Assembly (NCBI RefSeq): GCF_029504735.1
Contig: NZ_JAQFIP010000001.1
Coordinates: 62,001-126,000 of the forward strand
Length of the DNA stretch: 64,000 bases
Reading direction: 5' to 3'
Source: Ereboglobus sp. PH5-10
GTDB lineage: Bacteria > Verrucomicrobiota > Verrucomicrobiia > Opitutales > Opitutaceae
Shown: one piece after another, positions 9,950 through 20,657 of the stretch
Layout of the letters: each line of letters starts with the position of its first letter
Numbering within the stretch: the first letter of the stretch is position 1
Translations under genes and position numbers: made by a program
Notes under the pieces: model-generated
The model's input: only the letters and a program-made list of their open reading frames with translations
What the model was told of the DNA's origin: nothing
Database searches by the model: none

Positions 9950-10687
9950 TCAGATTTTGCCCGTGCCCGCGAGCGCCGCGCCGACGATGCCGGCGTCGTT
10001 GAAAAATTCCGCGGGCACGAGGCGCGCGCGGGTTTTCATGTATTTGAAATATTTGTCGTGCTTGTCGCTCACGCCGCCGCCGATGATGATCAGCTCGGGC
10101 CAGAGCAACTTTTCGAGAACGCGCACGTAGTCGCCGAGCTGCGTGCCCCACTCCTTCCAGGAAAGGTCGCGCTGTTTTCGCGCGGAGGCGGCGACGAATT
10201 TTTCGGCGGATTTCCCGCGAATCGGCAAATGCCCCAGCTCCGTGTTCGGCTGCAACACGCCGCGCCAGAACAGCGCCGAGCCGATGCCCGTGCCGAGCGT
10301 CAGCAAAAGCACCGCGCCCTTCTCGCCGCGACCCGCGCCGAAGCGCATTTCGGCCACGCCGGCGGCGTCGGCGTCGTTGATGACGCTCACGCGGCACTTC
10401 GTGGCTTTTTCGATGACGGCGACGAGGTCGCAGTCGATGAATTTTTTGTGGAGATTGGCCGAGGTGCGAATCATCGGGCCCTGCGCGACGCCGGGAAAAC
10501 CCGCGCCGATGCGTCCGCGCCAGCGAAAATGTTTCGCGATTTCCGCGATGATTTCGCCGAGTCGTTGCGGCGAAACCTTGTCGGGTGTTTCGATGCGATA
10601 ACGCTCCGCGAGGAGTTTTCCAGTGCGAGTGTCAACCGGCGCGCCTTTGACCGCCGATCCGCCGATGTCGATGCCGAGAACGTTCAT
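9950..10687 (-). CDS. ppgK: Polyphosphate glucokinase (ROK family)
   Basis: A 245-residue ROK-fold sugar kinase that phosphorylates glucose, with polyphosphate as likely donor. The N-terminal phosphate loop is GIDIGGSAVKGA; the catalytic region contains VINDADAAG, LLTLGTGIGSALF and NTELGHLPI. The polyphosphate-glucokinase hallmark is the SWKEWGTQLGDY segment followed by LIIIGGGVSDK. Length fits PpgK and is shorter than typical ROK regulators; there is no DNA-binding domain. It is a single gene; upstream is a long inverted repeat (10748-10827) and downstream a short gap before the efflux adaptor. Use of ATP instead of polyphosphate cannot be excluded from sequence. Confidence 0.9.
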   Translation of the reverse strand: MNVLGIDIGGSAVKGAPVDTRTGKLLAERYRIETPDKVSPQRLGEIIAEIAKHFRWRGRIGAGFPGVAQGPMIRTSANLHKKFIDCDLVAVIEKATKCRVSVINDADAAGVAEMRFGAGRGEKGAVLLLTLGTGIGSALFWRGVLQPNTELGHLPIRGKSAEKFVAASARKQRDLSWKEWGTQLGDYVRVLEKLLWPELIIIGGGVSDKHDKYFKYMKTRARLVPAEFFNDAGIVGAALAGTGKI

Positions 10688-10747
10688 GGGATGAGGATGA
10701 TTTAAGATTAAGGTGTTACTCCAAATTTAATTTTCCTGAATTTTTTA

Positions 10748-10827
10748 ACCACGGATTACACGGATTAACACGGATAAATGCAAAAGCGCCGGAGTCCGCA
10801 TCCGTGTATATCCGTGTAATCCGTGGT
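10748..10827. repeat. Inverted repeat of the ACGGATTACACGGATT type
   Basis: Left arm 10748-10775 and right arm 10800-10827 are 28-bp inverted copies with two mismatches, built of ACGGATTACACGGATTAACA-like units with a 24-nt loop. It lies between the end of slyD and the start of ppgK, and could act as a transcript end for slyD. A degenerate relative is at 13410-13505. Confidence 0.75.
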
Positions 10828-10847
10828 CATGTGTTTTTAGTAAAATT

Positions 10848-11381
10848 TCAGCAGCCTTCGCAGTCGCCGTTTTCGCAATCGCAATCGCCGTCCTTGCAAC
10901 TGCCGCGCTGTTTGCCGCAGCCGCAGCGACGCGCGTTTGCCAGTTGCTCGATTTCCCCGGCGGTCGCCTCGCGCACGGCGACGATCTCGACGTGAAACGT
11001 CAGGTCCACGCCCGCGAGCGGATGATTGGCGTCGAGCGTGATCTCGTCGCCCTCGACGGCGGACACGGTGACGACGGGCGCGCGCGGATCGGGGGCGGTG
11101 CGGAACTGGTCGCCGACGCTTATCTCGCCCTCGACGGGGAGCATGGAGCGGTTGACCTTGTGCAGGAGCGATTCGTCGCGCGCGCCGTAAGCCTGGGCGG
11201 AGGGGACGTTGACGGTGGTTTTGGTTCCGGCGGACAGCCCGCTGAGCTGAGCCTCCAGCCCGTCGATGATCTGCCCGGCGCCCTCCATGTAGCTTACCGG
11301 TTCGCCGCCGACCGACATGTCGATCATGTTTCCCGAGGCGTCGCGCAATGTGTAGTGAAAAGTGACGATGTTTTGTGACAT
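10848..11381 (-). CDS. slyD: SlyD-type FKBP peptidyl-prolyl cis-trans isomerase
   Basis: A 177-residue FKBP isomerase/chaperone with metal-binding tail. The FKBP core starts NIVTFHYTLRDASGNMID, contains the IDGLEAQLSGLSAGTK segment and PSAQAYGARDESLLHKV (family P.AYG), and the insert-in-flap chaperone domain occupies about residues 70-125 (VEGEISVGDQF to HPLAGVDLTFHVEI). The C-terminal 30 residues are Cys-rich (RRCGCGKQRG, GDCDCENGDC), as in SlyD nickel-binding tails, suggesting nickel or other metal storage or delivery. Cytoplasmic, no signal peptide. It is a single gene; a long inverted repeat follows. Confidence 0.94.
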   Translation of the reverse strand: MSQNIVTFHYTLRDASGNMIDMSVGGEPVSYMEGAGQIIDGLEAQLSGLSAGTKTTVNVPSAQAYGARDESLLHKVNRSMLPVEGEISVGDQFRTAPDPRAPVVTVSAVEGDEITLDANHPLAGVDLTFHVEIVAVREATAGEIEQLANARRCGCGKQRGSCKDGDCDCENGDCEGC

Positions 11382-11753
11382 GAAAAAGAAGTAAACCCCC
11401 TACCCGCTTCCTTGGGGTTCCGCAAGAAACAACAATCGGGCCACCAAAAAACCGAGCCCCAAGGTTTGCCCCGAGCCATGGTTGCATCGCGGCGTTCATT
11501 TGGCGGGCCGTATTGCAGCAAGCGCGCCTCATGCAAACGCGCCATTCGCGGCAATGGCCTATTTGTGGTCATAAATTCCCTTTTTCCGCGCATTCTGATC
11601 CTCTTCGAGGTCGTCCACCCCCTGTTTTGATCTTGCGACCACAACGCGTCGTTTTTTACATTTATCTGCACGGGAATTGGTTTCCAAAAAAATCTCGCGC
11701 GCACCAGCTATCAGCTTGCAAATGCAAATTACTTTATCTAACAATCCCGCCCA
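11382..11753. other. Intergenic region between divergent slyD and PEP-CTERM genes
   Basis: A divergent 372-base spacer that should hold both promoters. Visible structure is limited to an 8-bp inverted pair CCTTGGGG / CCCCAAGG (near 11410 and 11456) and an AT-rich stretch just before the PEP-CTERM gene (TTGCAAATGCAAATTAC). I see no convincing gene in it. Confidence 0.6.
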
Positions 11754-13379
11754 GTGAAACGCCTGCTCATCGCCTTATCATTTCTAGCCGCAGTCACATT
11801 GACCGCCGCCGATTACACGTGGACAGGCGCCGCCGGCGACGGCAATTACGACAATCCTCTCAACTGGACCTTCAGAAAAATCCCCTCGGCCAACAACGGC
11901 ACGGAAACCGTGTATCTGACCGAGGAGGGCGCGGGCACGATCAATTTCGACGCCAGCAAGATTCGCCTCAAAGCGCTCGTCTTCCTTAACTCCACACCTT
12001 ACACCTTCTCGGGCAATGGGATAAACATCGGACTGGTCGATGGCATCACGCTGGGTTCCGGGGATGTGACACTCCACGGCGTGCAGATTGCTGGCGGCAC
12101 CTTGCAAGTTGACGGGCCGGGAAAACTTTACATCAGCAACCCCGTCGCCGACGCCACCACCGTCGTTCCGCTCGACATTCGCGGCACCGGCAAAGTTATT
12201 TTGACCGGACGCAAGGAAGGCATGGATGAAAAGTCCCCGCAAACATACACACTTTCATCGGAAGCCTACCTGGGATACACGGAAAACTTTGCCACCAGCT
12301 TCGCGGAATTCCTCCAGAGCATCAACGCCATCACCGACCCCAACGCCATCGTGGGCATAGACAGCGTCGATTCCTCGACCACCCGCACCGTTTCCGACAC
12401 CATCGACCTTTCCCTGCTTGGCAGAACCGAGCAAACCACGCCCTACTACATCGGCACCACAAGCAACATCAACCTCACCGGCCTCATCACGCCCACGCTC
12501 ACCGCAGGAGGCGGCTACGACGCGCTTTATCTGGCGGCGCTTGACGACGGCTATCTGAAAATTTCCTCCCAGCTCGGCGGTTCGACCTCGCAAGTGAACA
12601 CCGTTGTCATAGGCAAGGCCGGCTTGGACAACCAAGGCACTGTCGAAATCGCCGCCTCCAACTCCTACAGCGGAGGCACGCGCGTCCTCGGCGGAACGCT
12701 GTTTGTCAACACCAACAATGCCCTCGGCGCCACCTCCGGCACCGTTTCCGTCTCATCCGGCGCCACGCTCAATCTCGGTTCCAGTGCGTCGGTGTCGCTT
12801 TACAACCCCGTCGTGCTCGACCCCGGCTCCACCATCACCGGCTACGGCAACTACCTCTCGCACATCACGCTCAGCACCGGCGCAAACCTCGTTCCCGGCG
12901 GCTTCGGGCGGATAGGCGAAATCCATTTTCATTCCCCCGGCACCAGCCTCACACTCGAGGCCGGCGCCATCTGGCACGTCGACCTCACCGCCACCAGCAG
13001 CGACAGGCTCTGCGCATGGAATAACATCGACATTCTGGGCAACCGGCTCGTCCCCATCGTCATCAACCTCTACTCGGTAAACAGCAACGGCTTCGGCCCC
13101 CTGCTCGACTTCGATTACACCCAGTCCTACACATGGACGATCCTCTCCCGCAACCAAAGCCTCACCGGCTTTGACCCCGATTACTTTAATATCAACGCCG
13201 ACGCTCTTCTCGCCTACAACCCCAAGCTCGCGGGCCTCGGTGATTTTAATATCGAACAAATCGGCAACGATCTCGCCATCACCTTCACCCCCGTTCCCGA
13301 ACCCGGCACCTACGCGCTCATGCTCCTCGGCCTCGCCACGATGGGCGTCATGAAATACCGCCGTCGGAAAAAAGTTTGA
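11754..13379 (+). CDS. PEP-CTERM sorting domain protein with autotransporter-type beta-strand repeat
   Basis: A 541-residue exported surface protein. The GTG start at 11754 gives a signal peptide (MKRLLIALSFLAAVTLTAA). The mature part is Thr/Ser/Gly/Asn-rich and beta-helical in character, beginning DYTWTGAAGDGNYDNPLNW. Around residues 300-345 there is an autotransporter-associated beta-strand repeat: NSYSGGTRVLGGTLFVNTNN, then SGTVSVSSGATLNLG. The C-terminus is a full PEP-CTERM sorting signal: VPEPGTYALMLLGLATMG and a basic tail MKYRRRKK. In the known system, exosortase processes this tail and the protein goes to the cell surface or matrix. The exosortase gene is not in this window. Confidence 0.92.
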   Translation: MKRLLIALSFLAAVTLTAADYTWTGAAGDGNYDNPLNWTFRKIPSANNGTETVYLTEEGAGTINFDASKIRLKALVFLNSTPYTFSGNGINIGLVDGITLGSGDVTLHGVQIAGGTLQVDGPGKLYISNPVADATTVVPLDIRGTGKVILTGRKEGMDEKSPQTYTLSSEAYLGYTENFATSFAEFLQSINAITDPNAIVGIDSVDSSTTRTVSDTIDLSLLGRTEQTTPYYIGTTSNINLTGLITPTLTAGGGYDALYLAALDDGYLKISSQLGGSTSQVNTVVIGKAGLDNQGTVEIAASNSYSGGTRVLGGTLFVNTNNALGATSGTVSVSSGATLNLGSSASVSLYNPVVLDPGSTITGYGNYLSHITLSTGANLVPGGFGRIGEIHFHSPGTSLTLEAGAIWHVDLTATSSDRLCAWNNIDILGNRLVPIVINLYSVNSNGFGPLLDFDYTQSYTWTILSRNQSLTGFDPDYFNINADALLAYNPKLAGLGDFNIEQIGNDLAITFTPVPEPGTYALMLLGLATMGVMKYRRRKKV

Positions 13380-13409
13380 GACTCAAGATTGGGGGCGAAT
13401 CCCCAAATA

Positions 13410-15878
<2,469 letters not shown>

Positions 15879-15937
15879 TATTCACCAGTTGGGTTTCATT
15901 TTATAATCCGCGCATTATTATATGCGCCTGAATTGCA

Positions 15938-17026
15938 TCAAGCGTCCGCCTCCATTGTTGCAAACGAGCGCAACGTGGTGTCCCCGGGCAATCCCTGCTC
16001 GCGCAAAACCTGGTTTGCAATTTCGCGGCTTCTTGCCCCATCCAGTAACAACAAGTCGATATAAGCGTTGTCCGTTCCTGTTGCGCCTCCAAGAAGACGC
16101 CCGCTTTTTTCTGCGCGCAACGCAGCATCAAGCGCATCCTCAATTTTTGAACGCGATGCGATTTCCTCCCCTTGTTTTAGCCATGAAGCGGGAAAAGCCG
16201 CGCTTGCAAAATCAGCGCCATACCGCACCACAGGATTGGCCCAACGTCCACTCGCCTCCATATAATCGCGAATCAAGGTATAATGCTCCGAAGTTCCCAC
16301 ATACACATCGCTTCGAGGATATTTCCCGCTTGTCTCCTTTATTTTATAAACTACTCCCGACTGGCCGGGTGGCAGTTTCTTCCATCCTTTGCTTGATTGC
16401 AGGCCGGCAATATACTCAGGCAGTTCAAGAATTGGAATGGAGCCGACGAGTTTGCCCGAGCCCAAATCTATGCGACCCAACCACTGTTCGACACCGTATT
16501 CGCCCAAAGTCTCGTCAAGCGCAAGAAACAGCACGCGATATTTCGCATTCTTGTCCAACTTTTCAAATAGCGGATGCCAAACTGTCAGATGGATGATTTT
16601 CCGCTCCTCATCCAACTCGGGAGTCAGCCAAAATTCGATCGGTCGAAAATCATCATCCCCGATTTTCAAAACCCAGTTTTTAACCGATCCCGGTTGTCGC
16701 GCCGGATAAAAGGTCCATCCATTAATTTCGGGCGCGCAACTTTCCCAATATTGTGTGAGCAATTGTTTGTGGGAGTCTCCCTCGGCGCTCAACGTAAACG
16801 AATGCCCCTTGCCTTCGGCTCCCGGCCCGAAAACCCAGGCAAAGTTTCCGAGCAACTCGTCAACCTTCTCGCCAACCTCATCAGCGAGCGACGGACACTT
16901 GCCATCCTCAATTACTTGATAAAAACGATCGGCCACCGACGCATACCATCCCCAAAAACGCGCGACACGCGATTTAAACGATGGCTCGCAAGAATAAAAT
17001 GATTTAACACTATTGATGTCTTCCAT
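15938..17026 (-). CDS. Protein of unknown function
   Basis: A 362-residue soluble protein that I do not recognise. No signal peptide or membrane helix is visible. It begins MEDINSVKSFYSCEPSFKSR; the N-terminal half contains FWGWYASVADRFYQVIEDG and WVFGPGAEGKGHSFTLSAEG, and a segment ALDETLGEYGVEQWLGRIDL. The C-terminal half has YPRSDVYVGTSEHYTLIRDY and ends with an Ala-rich helical part. The mixed alpha/beta, Trp-rich character is reminiscent of immunity or bookkeeping proteins near polymorphic toxins, but this is weak. It lies beside a HEAT-like gene in the same orientation, separated by a structured repeat. Codon use is less GC-biased than in neighbouring genes, consistent with acquisition. 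Confidence 0.75.
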   Translation of the reverse strand: MEDINSVKSFYSCEPSFKSRVARFWGWYASVADRFYQVIEDGKCPSLADEVGEKVDELLGNFAWVFGPGAEGKGHSFTLSAEGDSHKQLLTQYWESCAPEINGWTFYPARQPGSVKNWVLKIGDDDFRPIEFWLTPELDEERKIIHLTVWHPLFEKLDKNAKYRVLFLALDETLGEYGVEQWLGRIDLGSGKLVGSIPILELPEYIAGLQSSKGWKKLPPGQSGVVYKIKETSGKYPRSDVYVGTSEHYTLIRDYMEASGRWANPVVRYGADFASAAFPASWLKQGEEIASRSKIEDALDAALRAEKSGRLLGGATGTDNAYIDLLLLDGARSREIANQVLREQGLPGDTTLRSFATMEADA

Positions 17027-17059
17027 AATCGAACTGTATATAAACTTTATTTTTCAAAA

Positions 17060-17400
17060 ATGTCAGTTGAAGCGAGTCCCCGCAAGGGTGCATCTCAAAA
17101 TTTTACAGGATAAAAAGAACACGTTTGCACCCTGAAGCTTGATCCAGCCTGAAACGAAGAGTCGAAAAAACGCATTCCACTTTGGAGTGCGGCGGCAGAG
17201 GCCGCAGGCCGGCGACGCCGCTTTCGCGTCGAGAAAGTTGCATCCGCTTGGCGTCGAGGGAACGCCTGCAAGCCTGACGCCAAAGGCGTCACACAATTTA
17301 GCCCCGGATGAGCGCGCAGCGCGCAACCCCGGGTTACCAACAGCATGCCGCCGGCCCCCTGAAGGGGCGCGACAACATGCGATGTGCCTGATTGGTTGCG
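17060..17400. repeat. Multi-hairpin intergenic element
   Basis: A GC-rich block of successive short palindromes: GACGCC...GGCGTC (twice, once as GACGCC-AAA-GGCGTC), GCGCGC-A-GCGCGC, CCCCGG...CCGGGG-like pairs around the latter, and GCCCC-CTGAA-GGGGC. It fills the gap between the unknown gene and the HEAT-like gene. It looks like a dispersed non-coding repeat or folded RNA; no believable gene is present. Confidence 0.55.
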
Positions 17401-17405
17401 CCCTT

Positions 17406-19679
17406 TTAGTCCAGCCCCGTCCCCGAAATCTCGTGCAACGCGTCCGCGAGCGCGCGGCAAAAAATATCATCCATGCGCGCGCAGTCTTCGTCGGAAATTG
17501 TCACCACGCGGTTGTCGCTTTTGAGCAGGCGGGTGATTGTCGCGGCGATTTTTTTCCTATTCGCGGGATTCTGTTGCGCGAGCGCTTTCAGCATTCCGCA
17601 GATGTCGGGAACAAGCGGCAGCAACCGGTGTTCGCTCGTCGCCTTTTTTAGCGCCGTGAGATTTGTCGCCAGCCCCTTCGGATGATCGGGCTGCAACTGC
17701 AACAAGGCGCCCATCGCCGTGACCGGCGCGCACTCATCCTTGCCGGACCATGTCGAGCGGCCCTTTGCGACAATGGACTCCAGCATCGCCACCAACGAGT
17801 CCATCAGATTTTTCGGCGCGTCTTTGGAAAGCTGGACCGCAAGCGCGCAGGCGTTTGGCAGCGGGCGCTCTGCCTTGTCGATAATCGCCAGCAATGTCGG
17901 CCACACGCTTTTCGCCCCATCGACGCCGGCCAGCGCGCGAATCGCGAGCAACTGTTCCTCGCGCGCCGGAAAACTCGTCGCCGCCTTGCCGGTGATCAAT
18001 GCGCGGCACAACGCATGAAACGCCGCGCCGGGACGCGCCGACCACGCATTGAGCAAATCGCTCAAAAAATACTTCGCCTTCCCCTCCTTGTCGCTCCGCT
18101 CATACGCCGCGCGCGCCAATTCGAAATGCCGCGCGTCGCCCTTCAATTGCGCCAGCGCAATGTGCGGCCACATCGCCGTGTTCGAGCCGCGCGCGTCGAG
18201 TTCTTGCGCAAGCTCCTCAAGCCGCGGAATCGCCGCGGCGCACCGCCATGAGCCGAGGAGAAGCGACGCCTTTTGCACCGCCTTCGGCAAACCGGCCATG
18301 ACTTCGCGAGCGAGCGTTAACGCCTTTTCCACAGGCCATGTTTCGAGAAGCTCGCACCACGACGACGGCTCAACCGCGATGCGTTTTTTCGCGCGCGCCA
18401 GCAGGCGCGGCGTGCAGGGAGCCTTTTCGCGCGCAAACGCGATGGCAAACGTGGAGCACATGGCATTGTGCCCAACCCAGTCGGTCTCCGGCGACGCCTC
18501 GTCCAAAAGCCGGTCCCAGCGCTTGTCGCCCGCGCGCAACAACGCCAGCGCGCCGTCCGCCCGCAAGTCGCGCAAATAAGATTGTTCGCCGAGCCCGGAG
18601 CCGGTGGGCCGCTTCACCGTCTGCGTCCAGGTCGGCGACGGATCGCCCGTGGCCACGTCAATAATCGCATCGGCCGCGCGACCGCCAACCCCGGTATTCC
18701 CGAGCATGTGCACAAGCCGGCGGCGCATGTCCGCGTGCGGTTTCCGCGCCACCTTGAGAAGCACGTCCAGCGCCGCGTCCGCCGACGCGCGCGAAATGCC
18801 CGCCAACGCCGCGGCGCCATCAATGGCCGAACGCTGCACCGCCGGGCTTTTTTGCACCGCGAGCGCGTCGAGCAACGGCAGCACCGCGCCCTTGCGCGCC
18901 ATGACCAGTTCCACAATGGCGTCGCCACAAACACCCCGCGCCTCCAATTTTTCCGCGCACGCGCCCCAGTGTTTTGCCAGCGTTTCAAAATGCCACGGCT
19001 CGATTTCCGCGCCCGACTGCACCGCCTTCCACGCCGTCGCAAACACGACCGATGGCGCGCTCTTCTCCCTGAGCGCGTCCACTTCAGCCCTCGACAACGC
19101 GCCTCCCGCCACGAGCGCGCGGATGATCGCCGCCTTGGCGTCGTTGTCCTTTTCCACGGACAACTGCCGCCGAAGCATCGCGATTATTTTTCCCGGCATC
19201 GGCAGGGAAGCCTGCGCCACCTGCGCCGCCAGCGCGCGCAGCTCCGGCGCGGGATCGCTCACCACGCTGGCAACCATTTCGCACGCGCCGGCCAGCGCCG
19301 CGCGACAGCGCGCGTCGAAATCCTTCATGTTGGTTCCGCGCGGCAAATACCCCGGCGTCCGCGACCAGCCCGCGCGTATCGATTCGCCAAACCCGACCAG
19401 AAACCACAGCGCCTCCTTGCGTCCCCGCGCGCCGGGACACGCGGCGATGCGCGCAAAAAACGGAATCGCCGGAATCGTCGCCGTGTAAATCGTGCCCTGG
19501 TGCAGGATGGCGGCAAACAGTTCCGAGCTCGCATGATCGGCCGCCTTGGCGTCGCCGTCCACCAGCGCGCGCAAATGCCCCGGCACATCCGACGCGTCGC
19601 CATAGGCGTGAGAAAGTTTGCCCCATGAAACCGAATCAATGCCGGCAAGCGGATTTTGTTTATTGGAGTTCGAGGACAT
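17406..19679 (-). CDS. Large HEAT-like repeat protein
   Basis: A 757-residue, almost entirely alpha-helical protein with repeated ~35-45 residue helical pairs (for example ADAALDVLLKVARKPHADMR and RRLVHMLGN). The N-terminus has the pattern WGKLSHAYGDASDVPGHLRA, then ALVDGD and SELFAAILHQGTIYTATIPA, IPFFARIA, which I recognise as characteristic of a bacterial HEAT-repeat family mostly known as hypothetical proteins. No catalytic motif, signal or membrane segment is visible; a protein-protein scaffold is likely. It is followed by a multi-hairpin repeat and the 362-residue unknown gene. Some members of this family occur near polymorphic toxin loci, but no toxin gene is in the window. Start chosen at MSSNSNKQNPL. 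Confidence 0.85.
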   Translation of the reverse strand: MSSNSNKQNPLAGIDSVSWGKLSHAYGDASDVPGHLRALVDGDAKAADHASSELFAAILHQGTIYTATIPAIPFFARIAACPGARGRKEALWFLVGFGESIRAGWSRTPGYLPRGTNMKDFDARCRAALAGACEMVASVVSDPAPELRALAAQVAQASLPMPGKIIAMLRRQLSVEKDNDAKAAIIRALVAGGALSRAEVDALREKSAPSVVFATAWKAVQSGAEIEPWHFETLAKHWGACAEKLEARGVCGDAIVELVMARKGAVLPLLDALAVQKSPAVQRSAIDGAAALAGISRASADAALDVLLKVARKPHADMRRRLVHMLGNTGVGGRAADAIIDVATGDPSPTWTQTVKRPTGSGLGEQSYLRDLRADGALALLRAGDKRWDRLLDEASPETDWVGHNAMCSTFAIAFAREKAPCTPRLLARAKKRIAVEPSSWCELLETWPVEKALTLAREVMAGLPKAVQKASLLLGSWRCAAAIPRLEELAQELDARGSNTAMWPHIALAQLKGDARHFELARAAYERSDKEGKAKYFLSDLLNAWSARPGAAFHALCRALITGKAATSFPAREEQLLAIRALAGVDGAKSVWPTLLAIIDKAERPLPNACALAVQLSKDAPKNLMDSLVAMLESIVAKGRSTWSGKDECAPVTAMGALLQLQPDHPKGLATNLTALKKATSEHRLLPLVPDICGMLKALAQQNPANRKKIAATITRLLKSDNRVVTISDEDCARMDDIFCRALADALHEISGTGLD

Positions 19680-19759
19680 TGACTTTTCAACTTACACAAC
19701 CGCGCGCCCGTCCGGATGACAGCGAATAGTTGAACATTGAGCGCATCGTTCGGGCATGG

Positions 19760-19882
19760 CGTTTATGTTTAAAAATATTTTAATATCAATTCAAGCACCG
19801 GCACGCGCGCGCACTCTCTCTTTATTATTCTAATATAAAATTAATAATTACGGGTCGAGCATCATCACACTCCGCCTTTATA
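19760..19882. other. AT-rich TAATA-rich patch beyond dut
   Basis: Base composition drops sharply here: TTTATTATTCTAATATAAAA and TTAATAATTACGGG lie between the HEAT-like gene start and the dut stop. Similar strings occur at the end of icd (15852-15925) and inside dut (for example GTATTATTAAAC on the coding strand). No gene is seen. Confidence 0.6.
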
Positions 19883-20305
19883 TTATTTTCCCGTGCTTCC
19901 AAACCCGCCCGCGCCTCGGCTTGTGTCATCCAGTTCGCCAGCCTCGACCGGCGTCGGATAGGCGCATTTCTCGATTATAAATTGCGCGATACGGTCGCCC
20001 TTTTTGAATAATACAGGCTCCTGCGACGTGTTTAATAATACAACACCAAGCTCGCCGCGATACGCCTCGTCCACCACGCCCGCGAGGCAATGCACGCCGA
20101 GCTTCCATGCGTTGCCCGAGCGGTCTGCGACGCGGCCGTAATGCCCCTCGGGCACCGCAACCGCCAGCCCCGTTTTCGCCAGCGCGCGTTTGCCCGGCTC
20201 AATCGAAAAATCCTCGATCGAATATAAATCCAACCCCGCGTCGGTTGGATTCGCGCGTGATGGAATTCTGGCCTCGGGTGACAATTTTTTGAACTGAATA
20301 ATCAT
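19883..20305 (-). CDS. dut: dUTP diphosphatase
   Basis: A 140-residue trimeric dUTPase that hydrolyses dUTP to dUMP, keeping uracil out of DNA and feeding dTMP synthesis. The five family motifs are seen: DAGLDLYS (I), GRVADRSGNAW (II, slightly unusual: ADRSGNA in place of APRSGLA), GVVDEAYRGELGV (III), KKGDRIAQFI (IV) and RGAGGFGSTG (V, the mobile C-terminal arm). The start at 20305 gives the normal N-terminus MIIQFKKLSPEARIP; extending upstream would add 51 residues that do not look like the family. The gene uses unusually AT-rich codons (GTA, TTA, ATA) compared with its neighbours. It is divergent from mraZ. Confidence 0.95.
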   Translation of the reverse strand: MIIQFKKLSPEARIPSRANPTDAGLDLYSIEDFSIEPGKRALAKTGLAVAVPEGHYGRVADRSGNAWKLGVHCLAGVVDEAYRGELGVVLLNTSQEPVLFKKGDRIAQFIIEKCAYPTPVEAGELDDTSRGAGGFGSTGK

Positions 20306-20507
20306 GGTGGGGATGAAGTGGAGGGTTGTTTTGCAGTCATTTGATCTTGTCGGCTCCCGACCAAAGGCAACCCCAAAGCCACTTGCGCGCATCTGGCGCT
20401 CAAAATACGCGGAGTTTTCCGAAATTCCCCTCGAACACGCCTTCGCAACCATCATCAAATCAAGTCGTTTTGCAACTTTCTGAGAATAACGCGCGGCTCG
20501 CTCACAG

Positions 20508-20533
20508 CTTATTCACAATTTCGTGTGAATAAG
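20508..20533. promoter_or_regulatory. Inverted pair of DnaA-box sequences
   Basis: TTATTCACA (20509-20517) and its inverse TGTGAATAA (20524-20532) match the DnaA box pattern TTATNCACA, within a perfect 10-bp inverted repeat with a 6-nt loop (20508-20533). No origin gene lies nearby, so a regulatory role before the dcw cluster, or a simple hairpin, is more likely than an origin. Confidence 0.5.
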
Positions 20534-20590
20534 TTTTCCGTTAAAACCATCGAAAATCCCCACTTCCGCAATTTTTGGGCTTGAACGAAA

Positions 20591-20625
20591 TGGAGGAAAA
20601 TGGATTGATATGGAGAGATTTGGAG
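20591..20625 (+). promoter_or_regulatory. MraZ operator: four TGGAK repeats at 10-bp spacing
   Basis: TGGAG (20591), TGGAT (20601), TGGAG (20611) and TGGAG (20621) recur at exactly 10-bp intervals, most preceded by A/T-rich bases. Known MraZ sites are direct TGGG-type repeats at ~10-bp spacing before mraZ, so this is very likely the autoregulatory operator, with four rather than three copies. It shows that the first in-frame ATG (20610), which falls inside the array, is not the mraZ start. Confidence 0.8.
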
Positions 20626-20657
20626 CGACTTGTAAAAAACGCCGCTTCATCACACCG

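Larger units (their letters stand above)
20306..20657. promoter_or_regulatory. Divergent control region between dut and the dcw cluster
   Basis: A 352-base spacer without a believable gene. It holds an inverted pair of DnaA boxes (20509-20532) and the four-copy MraZ operator (20591-20625). A 14-base string at 20384-20397 is identical to one just before icd (13612-13625). Promoter boxes could not be assigned with confidence. Confidence 0.7.

Noticed and set aside
11324-11704. Minus-strand open frame upstream of slyD
   Set aside because: It overlaps the slyD start region, has no family features and its codon use is not like that of neighbouring genes.
17139-17651. A plus-strand open frame across the multi-hairpin element and the end of the HEAT-like gene
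   Set aside because: It consists of repeat translation and overlaps a real gene on the other strand.
20508-20533. Replication origin
   Set aside because: Only two DnaA boxes are present, there is no AT-rich unwinding region, and none of dnaA, dnaN, rpmH or gidA is nearby.
20610-20657. Earlier in-frame ATG for mraZ
   Set aside because: It lies inside the four-repeat MraZ operator and adds residues unlike the MraZ N-terminus.
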